Below, one piece after another: positions 52,866 to 61,749 of a DNA stretch of 64,000 bases. The translations under genes were made by a program, and so were the position numbers. The stretch lies in NCBI GenBank assembly GCA_040387555.1, contig JAZKDO010000003.1, positions 1,116,001 to 1,180,000 of the forward strand. The letters are read 5' to 3'. This DNA comes from UBA4416 sp040387555. Lineage in GTDB: Bacteria > Bacteroidota > Bacteroidia > B-17B0 > Aurantibacillaceae. The notes under the pieces were generated by a model, which did no database searches, was not told the DNA's origin, and saw only the letters and a list, made by a program, of their open reading frames with translations. Each line of letters begins with the position of its first letter. The stretch's first letter is position 1.

Positions 52866-55531
52866 AATAAATTCCTTGCTTTTTCGATCGCTGAAGTTAA
52901 TCCTTCTAATTTACTCCCACCTGCCTGTGCATAAAAAGGCTGACCACCGCCACCACCATTAATTTCTTTAGCCAAATCACGGATAATATTTCCTGCATTT
53001 AAGTTTTTATCTTTTACCAGATTATCATCAATGATCACTGAAATACTTGGTTTGCCTTTTACTTCAGCACCAATCACACATACACAGTTTTCAACCTGAT
53101 TGCGGATTTCAAACAAAATATTTTTTATTTCTTCAGCGCTATCAAAAGATATTTTTTCGATGATGATATTAATACCATTTTTCGATTCTACTTTTGATAA
53201 TAGAGTTTGTTTGATGCTTTGTGCTTTTTCTTTTAAGAGAGATTGCAATTGCTTTTGCAGATCATTATTCTCTTCTAGCAGATTGCTTAAGCTTTTAATG
53301 ACATCTTTATTATTCTTCAATAAAACTTTTACTTCATTTAAAGTAGCGATCTGCTCATTAAAAAACTCTTCAGCTTTAATGGCTGTTACCGCTTCAATAC
53401 GACGGATTCCGGCAGCAACTGCACTCTCAGAAATAATTTTAAAATAACCGATCTGTCCGGTGGCTTTCACATGAGTTCCACCGCACAATTCAATGGAGTA
53501 ATTTTTATCAAACTCTACCACGCGCACTACATCTCCGTATTTTTCACCAAACAATGCCATGGCACCGGTTTTTTTTGCATCATCAATGGTCATTTGCTGA
53601 ATCCTGCTTGAAATATTTTCGCGGATTTTTGTATTGACGATTCTTTCAATCTCCTGTAATTCTTCATCGGTGATTTTAGAAAAATGTGAAAAGTCGAAAC
53701 GTAAATTGTCATCATTTACTAAACTTCCTTTTTGTTCCACATGTGTTCCTAATAACTGTCGCAATGCTGCGTGTAATAAGTGCGTGGCACTGTGGTTATT
53801 TTCTGTATAAGAACGTTTGATACGGTTTACCTTTGCAGTGAAGGTCGCTTCCATGTTTTCAGGAAGCTTATCGCAAAAATGTATAATTACACCGTTTTCT
53901 TTTTTTGTATCGGTAATGTTAATCGATTCGTTGATGTTGGATAATGTTCCTGCATCACCAACCTGTCCGCCACTTTCCGCATAGAAAGGGGTTTTGTCCA
54001 ATACAACCTGGAACTGCTCTTTATTTTTAGCTTTTACTTTACGGTAACGAATGATGTTTGCTTCAGATTCTAATTCCGAATATCCTACAAACTCTGTTTC
54101 AGCCGTTGAGCTATCCGATGTTTTTTTATTTTTTTGTATAGTTATCCAATCGTCTGTATCTACAGAGGTTGCAGCGCGGGAGCGATTTTTTTGTTCTGTT
54201 AATAAACGATTGAATTCTTCTTCATCAATACTTAAATCATAACCACGGGCAATTAAGGATGTTAAGTCTAATGGAAAACCAAACGTATCATATAATTCAA
54301 ATACTAACTTTCCATCAATCACTTTACCTGATTTCGAATTCGTTAGATCAATACATACCTGGTCAATACGTTTTAATCCAATCTCTAACGTTTTATAAAA
54401 TGATTGTTCTTCTTCTTTAATGACTTTTTCAATTAAAATTTTTTGAGAATTTAATTCAGGAAATTGCTGTCCTAACTGATGAGCCAAAGTTGGAACAATA
54501 CGGTACATGAAAGGTTCTTTAATGTTTAAAGACTGATAACCATAACGAATAGCACGGCGTAAAATCCTTCTAATAACGTACCCTGCACCAGTATTACTTG
54601 GTAACTGTCCATCAGCAATAGAAAAAGAAATAGTGCGAATATGATCAGCGATCACACGCATGGCAATGTTAATGATCTGTTGTTTTTTGTGTTCATTCTC
54701 ACCCTCTGGCTTATAACGTAGTCCACTTAACTCTTCAATTTTATTTAGTAAGGGAGTAAATACATCAGTATCATAGTTCGATTGTTTGTTTTGCAATACA
54801 CGCACCAAACGTTCAAATCCCATCCCCGTATCTACATGTTGAGCCGGTAATTTTTCAAGACTTTTATCAGCCTTGCGCATGAATTCCATAAATACATTAT
54901 TCCAAACTTCAATTACCTGCGGATCATCATTATTGACTAATGTTGCTCCCTCTACTTTTGCTCTTTCCGCATCGCTTCTTCCATCATAATGAATTTCGGT
55001 GCATGGCCCGCACGGACCGGTATCGCCCATTTCCCAGAAGTTATCTTTTTTATTTCCTTTTAAAATTCTGCTTTCATCCACATATAATTTCCAGGTATCA
55101 TAAGCTTCCTGGTCAAATGGCACATTTTCTTCAATGCTTCCTTCAAACACGGTAACGTATAAACGGCTTTTATCTATTTTATAAACCTCAGTTAGTAATT
55201 CCCATGCCCAGGCGATAGCGTCTTTTTTAAAGTAATCGCCAAAGCTCCAGTTACCAAGCATTTCAAACATGGTATGATGATAAGTGTCAACGCCAACTTC
55301 TTCTAAATCGTTGTGCTTACCGCTTACCCGGAGACATTTTTGTGTATCGGCCACACGGGGAAATTTAATAGACGCATTACCTAAAAAAATATCTTTAAAA
55401 GGTGCCATCCCTGAATTGATAAACATTAAGGTTGGATCACCTTTTACTACCATTGGAGCAGAAGGAACAATTTCATGGCCCTTTGATTTGAAAAAATCTA
55501 AAAATGTTTGACGTACTTTATTTGATTCCAT
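52862..55531 (-). CDS. alaS: Alanine-tRNA ligase
   Basis: 889 residues. It charges tRNA-Ala in the cytoplasm and edits mischarged Ser and Gly. Seen: class II core with RQTFLDFFKSKGHEIVPSAP and TLMFINSGMAPFKDIFLG, then MGFERLVRVLQNKQSNYDTDVF, the editing domain with HSATHLLHAALRQLLG and CGGTHVKATGQIGYFKI, and a C-terminal domain ending in the glycine-rich NGGGGGQPFYAQAGG. The start at MESNKVRQ (55531) is chosen because a promoter lies between it and the longer frame start at 55573. The SpoIIE phosphatase gene overlaps its end by 4 bp. Confidence 0.96.
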   Translation of the reverse strand: MESNKVRQTFLDFFKSKGHEIVPSAPMVVKGDPTLMFINSGMAPFKDIFLGNASIKFPRVADTQKCLRVSGKHNDLEEVGVDTYHHTMFEMLGNWSFGDYFKKDAIAWAWELLTEVYKIDKSRLYVTVFEGSIEENVPFDQEAYDTWKLYVDESRILKGNKKDNFWEMGDTGPCGPCTEIHYDGRSDAERAKVEGATLVNNDDPQVIEVWNNVFMEFMRKADKSLEKLPAQHVDTGMGFERLVRVLQNKQSNYDTDVFTPLLNKIEELSGLRYKPEGENEHKKQQIINIAMRVIADHIRTISFSIADGQLPSNTGAGYVIRRILRRAIRYGYQSLNIKEPFMYRIVPTLAHQLGQQFPELNSQKILIEKVIKEEEQSFYKTLEIGLKRIDQVCIDLTNSKSGKVIDGKLVFELYDTFGFPLDLTSLIARGYDLSIDEEEFNRLLTEQKNRSRAATSVDTDDWITIQKNKKTSDSSTAETEFVGYSELESEANIIRYRKVKAKNKEQFQVVLDKTPFYAESGGQVGDAGTLSNINESINITDTKKENGVIIHFCDKLPENMEATFTAKVNRIKRSYTENNHSATHLLHAALRQLLGTHVEQKGSLVNDDNLRFDFSHFSKITDEELQEIERIVNTKIRENISSRIQQMTIDDAKKTGAMALFGEKYGDVVRVVEFDKNYSIELCGGTHVKATGQIGYFKIISESAVAAGIRRIEAVTAIKAEEFFNEQIATLNEVKVLLKNNKDVIKSLSNLLEENNDLQKQLQSLLKEKAQSIKQTLLSKVESKNGINIIIEKISFDSAEEIKNILFEIRNQVENCVCVIGAEVKGKPSISVIIDDNLVKDKNLNAGNIIRDLAKEINGGGGGQPFYAQAGGSKLEGLTSAIEKARNLF

Positions 55532-55549
55532 ATAGTTTAAAAGAAGTAG

Positions 55550-55579
55550 CGAATATACTAAAATCAGGCGCATAGCAAA
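55550..55579 (-). promoter_or_regulatory. alaS promoter
   Basis: On the reverse strand TTTG (55576-55579) and TATATTCG (55550-55557) are separated by 18 bp, one mismatch from the -33/-7 consensus, and lie 18 bp before the ATG at 55531. Confidence 0.65.
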
Positions 55580-55603
55580 TCATAAATTATTCACTTTTTA
55601 GGT

Positions 55604-55712
55604 TCCTGCGTGAGGGATTGCAGGGAAATCCTTTTTGCTGACTCTTCGCAAAAAGATTGGACTGAAAAGCCCGACCCGCTGTCTCTTTGCGGGGCACGCC
55701 CAGTTTTCTTTG
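55604..55712. repeat. GC-rich structured intergenic element
   Basis: A GC-rich block in an AT-rich gap between alaS and the M23 gene. It contains CTTTTTGC and GCAAAAAG as an 8-bp stem (55631-55638 with 55648-55655, extendable by AATC/GATT with a bulge), then GACCCGC and GCGGGGC as a second stem (about 55673-55695). Wording such as GAGGGATTGCAGGGAAATCC and GGACTGAAAAGCCCGACCCG resembles intergenic repeats I recall from other Bacteroidota genomes, but I cannot verify this here. It is seen once in this window. Neither coding strand has an ORF. Confidence 0.6.
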
Positions 55713-55778
55713 TATAAATTCAACCTTCCTACTTACCTATTTCTGCCGATAAATGCATTCTAAAACCAATCAATTTAT

Positions 55779-55786
55779 TATATTTG
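55779..55786 (+). promoter_or_regulatory. -7 box before the M23 peptidase gene
   Basis: TATATTTG, exact match to TAnnTTTG, 19 bp before the ATG at 55806. Confidence 0.6.
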
Positions 55787-55805
55787 CTGGTCTTTATCGC
55801 CTAAA

Positions 55806-56777
55806 ATGTCTAAAGTAAAATATAAGTTTAATACCAAATCCTTAACCTACGAGAAAGTTAAAATTACTTTTAAGCAGCGTTTATTGCAGGTGCTATCTTA
55901 CTTAGGAATTGGAATTGTGTTTGCTGCTTTTACAATTTTATTGGGTTATAGGTTTTTACCTTCGCCAATGCAGAAAAAACAAAAAAGGGAATTGGAAGTT
56001 GTAAAATTGCAATACGAACTTTTGAATAAAAAAATGAACCAGGTGCAAACAGTATTAAATGATTTGCAAGACAGGGATGATAATATATACCGTGTAATTT
56101 TTGAAGCTGAACCTATCGCAAATTCGATAAGGCAAGCGGGTTTTGGAGGAAGCGACCGGTACAAAGATTTGGAAGGATATGAAAATACTGCTCTAATGAA
56201 AGAAGTAACAGAGCGTCTTGACCGGATTACAAAACAAATTTATATACAATCCAAATCCTTTGATGAAGTAGTGAAAATGGCTAAGGGAAAGGAGAAAATG
56301 ATTGCTTCTATTCCGGCTATTATGCCTTTAAATAATAAAAATTTAAAGCATGCCCCAAGTGGTTACGGATGGAGAACGCACCCAATCTATAAAACACAGG
56401 AGTTTCATCCCGGAATGGATTTTACCGCAGAACAAGGCACGCCAATTTATGCAACAGGTGATGGTGTTGTGGAAGCAGCCGATGCTTCTGCCCAGGGTTA
56501 CGGAAATCATGTTGTAATTAATCACGGGTTCGGTTATCATACTCTATATGGACACATGAGTAAAATGGCCACCAAACCTGGTGCGAAAATAAAACGTGGT
56601 GATTTGATTGGTTATGTTGGAAGTACAGGTTTAAGCACTGGTCCGCATGTGCATTATGAAGTGATTAAAAATGGAGAAAAAGTGAACCCTATCAATTTCT
56701 ATTATAACGATCTGTCTCCTGAAGAATACCAGATTATGTTAGAGATGTCCTCTAAATCCACACAATCATTCGATTAA
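55806..56777 (+). CDS. M23-family metallopeptidase (cell-wall endopeptidase type)
   Basis: 323 residues: one membrane helix (about 30-48), a coiled coil (about 58-95), a linker, and a C-terminal M23 (LytM) domain (about 180-300). Zinc ligands are H201 and D205 (HPGMDF) and H283 in GPHVHYEV, with H250 in YGH and H281 in the same motif. The domain cuts or binds peptidoglycan peptides in the periplasm. The MepM/NlpD-like architecture suggests a role in wall growth or division. The stop overlaps the start of the next gene by 1 bp (TAATG). Confidence 0.93.
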   Translation: MSKVKYKFNTKSLTYEKVKITFKQRLLQVLSYLGIGIVFAAFTILLGYRFLPSPMQKKQKRELEVVKLQYELLNKKMNQVQTVLNDLQDRDDNIYRVIFEAEPIANSIRQAGFGGSDRYKDLEGYENTALMKEVTERLDRITKQIYIQSKSFDEVVKMAKGKEKMIASIPAIMPLNNKNLKHAPSGYGWRTHPIYKTQEFHPGMDFTAEQGTPIYATGDGVVEAADASAQGYGNHVVINHGFGYHTLYGHMSKMATKPGAKIKRGDLIGYVGSTGLSTGPHVHYEVIKNGEKVNPINFYYNDLSPEEYQIMLEMSSKSTQSFD

Positions 56778-58090
56778 TGAATTCAACTTATAAGATTGGA
56801 TTCTACACAGCTATTTCATTAGTGATTGCTAATATGATCGGTACCGGTGTATTTACGAGTCTCGGTTTTCAACTGTTCGATATTCATTCTGTATTTAGCA
56901 TTTTGGTTTTATGGTTACTTGGAGGCATTATCTCTTTTTGCGGGGCTTTGGTTTATGGCGAATTAGGAGTCGCTATTCCAAGGAGTGGAGGTGAGTATGC
57001 CTATCTTTCAAAATTAATGCATCCTTCAGTTGGATTTTTATCTGGTTGGGTTTCTTCTACAGTTGGCTTTGCGGCACCGGTGGCATTGGCAGCGATGGCT
57101 TTAGGAACGTATGTACATAAAATTTTCCCTGAAATTAATATTACTATTAGCGCTTTAACTGTAGTGGCATGCATCACATTAATTCATTCTATGGATTTAA
57201 AAGCGGGTAGTAGTTTTCAAAGAGTTCTAACTGTTCTAAAAGTGGTGGTTATTATAGGGTTTATTTTAGCGGGATTAATTCATACGCCGGATCATTCAAT
57301 TACAATTCTACCGCAGCCAAACACGATGAAGGAATTTTTGAGTGCCGGTTTTTGGATATCGCTAATGTATGTGTCTTATGCATACAGTGGCTGGAATGCG
57401 GCGTCATATCTTGCGGGCGATATGCATGAACCTCAAAAGAATTTACCAAAAGCATTATTATTAGGTACACTGATAGTTACTGTTATTTACGTGTTGCTCA
57501 ATTTTGTGTTTTTATACAGCACTCCAATGTCTGAACTAACTGGTGTTTTAGAAATTGGCCACGTTAGCGCAGCCCATATTTTCGGCGACTTTTTTGGAAA
57601 AATGATGAGCCTTGTGATTGCTTTTTTATTATTGTCATCCATTAGTGCAATGATTATGGCTGGCCCGCGCATTATAAAATCGATGGGCGAAGATTTGCCA
57701 ATGTTGAATGTTCTCGCAAAAACAAATAACAGAAATGTGCCCTACATGGCCGTTATCACACAATCTTTAATTACTGTATTATTAATTATCACTGCTCAGT
57801 TTGAATCTGTGCTAACGTTTGTCGGATTCAGTTTAAGCATCTTCACTTTTTTAACGGTGAGTAGCATTTTTATTTTAAGGTATCGTAAAATGGAAACACC
57901 GGGCTATAAAACCTTGGGCTACCCAATCACACCTTTAATATTTTTAGCGTTGAACGGTTATACAATTTACAAGGTTTTGGAAATGAAACCGGTTGAATCT
58001 TTATTAGGATTATTAAATGTGGCTATTGGCGGGATCATTTATTTTATTGGAAAATTAATAGCAAACAAAAAAGAAAAAAAATATGTTTAA
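56777..58090 (+). CDS. APC-superfamily amino-acid permease
   Basis: 437 residues, about 12 membrane helices. The N-terminus has the APC motif VIANMIGTGVFTSLGFQ, followed by LLGGIISFCGALVYGELGVAIPRSGGEYAYLS and a consensus YAYSGWNAASYLAGDMHEPQKNLPKALLLG. It probably imports amino acids with protons or by exchange; the substrate is unknown. It is linked by overlap to the M23 gene upstream and to a lipoprotein downstream (8-bp overlap). Confidence 0.92.
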   Translation: MNSTYKIGFYTAISLVIANMIGTGVFTSLGFQLFDIHSVFSILVLWLLGGIISFCGALVYGELGVAIPRSGGEYAYLSKLMHPSVGFLSGWVSSTVGFAAPVALAAMALGTYVHKIFPEINITISALTVVACITLIHSMDLKAGSSFQRVLTVLKVVVIIGFILAGLIHTPDHSITILPQPNTMKEFLSAGFWISLMYVSYAYSGWNAASYLAGDMHEPQKNLPKALLLGTLIVTVIYVLLNFVFLYSTPMSELTGVLEIGHVSAAHIFGDFFGKMMSLVIAFLLLSSISAMIMAGPRIIKSMGEDLPMLNVLAKTNNRNVPYMAVITQSLITVLLIITAQFESVLTFVGFSLSIFTFLTVSSIFILRYRKMETPGYKTLGYPITPLIFLALNGYTIYKVLEMKPVESLLGLLNVAIGGIIYFIGKLIANKKEKKYV

Positions 58091-59300
58091 AAAAATCAAT
58101 GTATCGATACTTGTTGGTTGCGTTATGATGGGATGTACTCCTTCAGCTACAGTAAAAACTGGTGAGTTGAAACAAGATACGGTTGTACCTCAGATCGTAT
58201 TGGAAAAAGAAAGAAATGATTCAATTGAAGCTGCAAAGCTTATTGATAATAAAACCAATGACACTTTAAATGCCCTGGCAAACATTATGTCGGGAATTAC
58301 TGATACCAGTTCAATTTTTCAATATGTTCAAAGTACTCCAGATTTTAAGTCCTTCAGTAAAAATTTTGACAAACGTTGGAACACATACGATTCAGCTCGT
58401 TTAATGAATTTAAGAAAATTCAGAGATAATGAAATTTCACAAGTAGTGAAGCCACAATCAACCTTATTTTATCCTTTTTCCGGACCTGATATTTTACATG
58501 CGCAGGCATTTTTCCCGGACGCAGATCAATATATAATGATTGGTCTTGAGCCCGTAGGGAGTTTGCCTGAGTTTAAAAAGGAAGAAATTGATTCGTTGGA
58601 TATTTATTTTTCTAAAGTAAATACTTCTTTAAACGCGATTTTAAAATTCAGTTTTTTCAGAACACAAAGCATGAAAAATGATTTGAAGAATGCAGAAGTG
58701 GATGGAACGATGCATTTATTGTTATTGTTTTTAAAACGTACCGGAAACGAGTTGATTTCTGTTAAGCCTGTTACCGTTGATAGTTTAGGTGGTATCATTT
58801 ACGTGAATTCATTTTCAGAATTAAAAAAAATAAAAGCAAATACAAGAGGTGTAGAGATTCAGTTTGTAGACATCAATAAAAATCAAAAGACCTTATATTA
58901 TTTTTCATTAAATGCAGCTGATGGCGGATTAAAATCAAATAAGGGATTTGTTGCTTATTTAAAAAATATGGGAACAGTTAATACTTATTTAAAAGGAGCC
59001 TCTTACTTAATGCACAAAAATTATTTCTCCATGATCCGCAATGTGATTCTAGATCAGAGTCAACATGTGGTGCAGGATGATAGTGGAATTGCATTTCATT
59101 ATTTTCTAAATGATGATCAAAAATGGGATTATGCATTTTACGGGCAATATTTAAAACCAATCCCGATGTTCTCTGCATTTTATCAAAAGGATCTTGACTC
59201 TTTATATAAACATCAGGGATCAAAGCCCATTGGATTTGGAATTGGATACAACTTTAAAGATAAGAATAGTAACATTATGATTGCGACGAAACAACCTTAA
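58083..59300 (+). CDS. Putative lipoprotein, unknown function
   Basis: 405 residues. The N-terminus is a lipoprotein signal: MFKKINVSILVGCVMMGC, with lipobox VMMG-C at Cys18. The mature part is mixed alpha/beta with no recognised domain; near the centre are FYPFSGPDILHAQAFFPDADQYIMIGLEPVG, and near the end ISFVQ-like strands. It overlaps the permease gene by 8 bp and probably shares its transcript. It meets the convergent DUF983 gene tail to tail with a 4-bp overlap. Confidence 0.8.
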   Translation: MFKKINVSILVGCVMMGCTPSATVKTGELKQDTVVPQIVLEKERNDSIEAAKLIDNKTNDTLNALANIMSGITDTSSIFQYVQSTPDFKSFSKNFDKRWNTYDSARLMNLRKFRDNEISQVVKPQSTLFYPFSGPDILHAQAFFPDADQYIMIGLEPVGSLPEFKKEEIDSLDIYFSKVNTSLNAILKFSFFRTQSMKNDLKNAEVDGTMHLLLLFLKRTGNELISVKPVTVDSLGGIIYVNSFSELKKIKANTRGVEIQFVDINKNQKTLYYFSLNAADGGLKSNKGFVAYLKNMGTVNTYLKGASYLMHKNYFSMIRNVILDQSQHVVQDDSGIAFHYFLNDDQKWDYAFYGQYLKPIPMFSAFYQKDLDSLYKHQGSKPIGFGIGYNFKDKNSNIMIATKQP

Positions 59301-59701
59301 TTATGTTTTTTCGGATTATATTTTACAAAAAAATTAATCCAAATTGCCCTTGAACTTCTAAATACCAGAGGAAAAGAAATTATCAAAAGAATAAGCAACG
59401 AAACTAAATTTGGAGCAATGGCCCAGCCATAAAAATAAAACACGGTTAAATGAACAATTACTGCAATTACAGTTGTAGTAGCATGGCTGATCATCATGGC
59501 GCCATAATAGAAGCCGGTTTCCCTGTAAAAATCTTCACCACAAACCGGACAGTTATTTGGCATTTTATCAAGGTCTTTCAGCTTATAAGGATTTTTATTC
59601 AGGAACAAATCACCTTCGTGACATCTGGGGCATTTCAGTTTTAAGATGCTGTAAAGTTTACAGCCTCTTTTAAATGGATTATAAATAACGAATCTGTTCA
59701 T
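59297..59701 (-). CDS. DUF983 membrane protein
   Basis: 134 residues: N-terminal zinc-ribbon-like cysteines in LKCPRCHEGDLF and PNNCPVCGEDFYRETGFYYGAMMIS, then two membrane helices (about 65-90 and 97-118). This matches DUF983, a family of small membrane proteins of unknown role, sometimes near haem or cytochrome genes. The frame can be read from TTG at 59707; the ATG at 59701 is preferred. It follows the methyltransferase gene directly. Confidence 0.88.
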   Translation of the reverse strand: MNRFVIYNPFKRGCKLYSILKLKCPRCHEGDLFLNKNPYKLKDLDKMPNNCPVCGEDFYRETGFYYGAMMISHATTTVIAVIVHLTVFYFYGWAIAPNLVSLLILLIISFPLVFRSSRAIWINFFVKYNPKKHN

Positions 59702-59707
59702 GGTCAA

Positions 59708-60307
59708 CTAACATTGTTTTATCCACAGTTTTAATTCACCGTTATAATCTTCCCTCACTTTTTCGTAAGAGTTTGGAACTTCAAAATTATTGCCGTAATA
59801 GGTTACCAACCTTGTTCCTTTTTTTGCCAGGTCTAGTTGTGTTTCTGTGTGATTCAAATAAACACTGTAAAGGTCTGCTTCTAAAGCTACTTCATCATTC
59901 AATCGCTTTACAAACTCAAGGTTTTCGTAAAACGGATTATAAATATAAAACGCCTCATAATCCAAAAATTGAATATCCAGAATATTGGCATGTTGTATGG
60001 TTACATTCTCAAGATCAAAATGTTTGGCAATTTGATTTCCTATCTTGCATAAACTTTCACGGTGTTCGATACCATAAAAATGTGCGTTAGAAAAACAGGC
60101 CCCTGATGTACAGAATTTTCCGACTCCTGCACCAATATCCAGAATTCTACTTGCCTGAGTTTCAGTTAACCATTCCGCTGCTCTTTTAGCCACTTCAATA
60201 GGTGTAAAATATAAACGGGAAGCAGATCTTAAATATGGAGGCAAAAAGCTTTCAAAACTTTTTTCGGTTAATTCTCCTGCATGAATGGATCTTTTAATAC
60301 TTTCCAT
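59708..60307 (-). CDS. Class I SAM-dependent methyltransferase-like protein
   Basis: 199 residues. The SAM-binding motif I is ILDIGAGVGKFCTSGA (about 75-90), then motif II FYGIEHR (acidic E about 100) and AFYIYNPFYEN in place of the usual post-motif. The opening SASRLYFTPIEVAKRAAEWLTE fits RNA or small-molecule methyltransferases, but the NPPY-type catalytic motif of DNA/RNA N-methylases reads NPFY here. Substrate unknown. The frame extends to TTG at 60361, but that part overlaps a -33/-7 promoter pair, so ATG at 60307 is chosen. Confidence 0.83.
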   Translation of the reverse strand: MESIKRSIHAGELTEKSFESFLPPYLRSASRLYFTPIEVAKRAAEWLTETQASRILDIGAGVGKFCTSGACFSNAHFYGIEHRESLCKIGNQIAKHFDLENVTIQHANILDIQFLDYEAFYIYNPFYENLEFVKRLNDEVALEADLYSVYLNHTETQLDLAKKGTRLVTYYGNNFEVPNSYEKVREDYNGELKLWIKQC

Positions 60308-60333
60308 AAAAATTTTATAAAAATACGGGCATA

Positions 60334-60361
60334 CAAAAGTATCAATTTTTGGTCGCTTCAA
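60334..60361 (-). promoter_or_regulatory. Methyltransferase-DUF983 promoter
   Basis: Reverse strand TTG (60359-60361), 17 bp, then TACTTTTG (60334-60341), an exact -7 match. It sits 26 bp before the ATG at 60307. Confidence 0.72.
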
Positions 60362-60429
60362 TCATTTTGTTTTAATTACATGAATTACAGTTTTAAATCC
60401 CGGTGAACATAAACTGGCCTGATAATCTT

Positions 60430-60437
60430 TATATTTG
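60430..60437 (+). promoter_or_regulatory. -7 box before the serine hydrolase gene
   Basis: TATATTTG, exact match, 18 bp before the ATG at 60456. Confidence 0.6.
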
Positions 60438-60455
60438 GATAGTTAAAATTAAATA

Positions 60456-61673
60456 ATGTGTTTAATGAGAAATTTAAATAATATATGCGGTCAGATGATT
60501 TTAATCACATTGACAATGTTCTTATTTACAGTGTGTAAAGGTCAAAATAATTTTAATTTTGATTCTCTTTTATATACAAAACCCATACTTCAAAAAGTAA
60601 AGGCTAACTCTAAAAAATACAGGTTACAAATCATTTATACCCAAATTACGCGTGATGTAAATGGTAAGCCATTCTTTAAAGACTTTAAATATCTGGTTGA
60701 TTCATCTAATTATTTTTATTGTGCCAGTTTAGTAAAGCTACCTTGTTCTATTTTAGCCCTTGAAAAAACAAAAAGATTACGGTTGTACAGCAATACAATC
60801 ATGTTCACGGATAGTGCAAATGCTTGTCAACATTCTGTAAGAAAAGATGCGACATCTGTCAATGGATATCCCAGTATTGCCCAATATATTAAACGCATGG
60901 CGTTGGTAAGCGATAACTTCGCTTACGGAAGAGTTTACGAATTTTTGGGAGTTGATGATATTCATAACCGTTTGGCGGAATTAGGATATAAAAATGTGCG
61001 CATTGTTCATCGTTTTGATGGAGGCTGCAAAGGAACCGAGCATACTACCACTAACCCAGTATCCTTTCTTAAGAATGATCTAACGCCAATTACTTCCCAG
61101 CCTCAACAGGAAGCATCTAAATTATACACACATCCTTTAGGCGAAGTGAAAGTTGGAAAGGCACATGTTGATGCAAATAATAAAAGAATAAATCAACCAA
61201 AAGATTTTACCAATATGAATTATATGTCTTTAGAAAATACACATTCCATGTTGAAACGGTTAATATTCAATTCTGATCTTCCGATAGAACAAAGCTATCA
61301 CATGATAGAAGAAGATCGTTTGTTTTTAATTGAACAGTTAACAGCCTTGCCCCGTGAAAGTACTTTTCCAAATTACAACAAGAGTTATTACGATAGTTAT
61401 AAAAAATATTTTATTTATGGAGACAGTCGCAAACCGATCACTAACCAGGATATAAAAATCACAAATGTTGTCGGGCAATCGTATGGATTTATGGTAGATT
61501 GCGCCTACATTCAGAATAAAAAAGAGAATATTGAGTTCATGTTGAGTGCAGTTATTTATACGAATGAAAATGAAATTATTAATGATGGAAAATATGAATA
61601 CAACACTACTGCCTTGCCGTTTTTAGCGGAGTTAGGAAGGCAGGTTTACGCTTATGAGTTAAATAAAAAATGA
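60456..61673 (+). CDS. Beta-lactamase-fold serine hydrolase, exported
   Basis: 405 residues: hydrophobic signal (about 13-28), then a class A beta-lactamase/DD-peptidase-like fold. The catalytic S-x-x-K is S91-L-V-K94 in FYCASLVKLPCSI, and SDN of the second motif is seen in ALVSDNFAYGRVYEFLG. The usual KTG third motif was not clearly found. Such proteins may cut peptidoglycan, esters or beta-lactams; real lactamase activity is not implied. A start at the fourth residue (MRNLNNICG, 60465) is equally possible. Confidence 0.8.
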   Translation: MCLMRNLNNICGQMILITLTMFLFTVCKGQNNFNFDSLLYTKPILQKVKANSKKYRLQIIYTQITRDVNGKPFFKDFKYLVDSSNYFYCASLVKLPCSILALEKTKRLRLYSNTIMFTDSANACQHSVRKDATSVNGYPSIAQYIKRMALVSDNFAYGRVYEFLGVDDIHNRLAELGYKNVRIVHRFDGGCKGTEHTTTNPVSFLKNDLTPITSQPQQEASKLYTHPLGEVKVGKAHVDANNKRINQPKDFTNMNYMSLENTHSMLKRLIFNSDLPIEQSYHMIEEDRLFLIEQLTALPRESTFPNYNKSYYDSYKKYFIYGDSRKPITNQDIKITNVVGQSYGFMVDCAYIQNKKENIEFMLSAVIYTNENEIINDGKYEYNTTALPFLAELGRQVYAYELNKK

Positions 61674-61676
61674 AAT

Positions 61677-61733
61677 TGTCAGTTCGAGCGAAGTCGAGAA
61701 CATTTATGCATCTCGTCTTCGCTCCATGTGACA
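61677..61733. repeat. Inverted pair of the dispersed 24-bp repeat (copy 3 and partner)
   Basis: The arm at 61677-61699 (TGTCAGTTCGAGCGAAGTCG then AGA) is the reverse complement of copies 1 and 2. After an 11-nt spacer, 61711-61733 reads TCTCGTCTTCGCTCCATGTG then ACA, pairing with the first arm at 19 of 23 positions. Together they form a long imperfect hairpin in the gap between the serine hydrolase stop and the helicase gene. Confidence 0.78.
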
Positions 61734-61749
61734 GCTAAATATATTATTA

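Noticed and set aside
60456..61673. Antibiotic-resistance beta-lactamase
   Set aside because: S-x-x-K and SDN are present but no clear KTG motif, and the size and context do not fit; only the fold is claimed.
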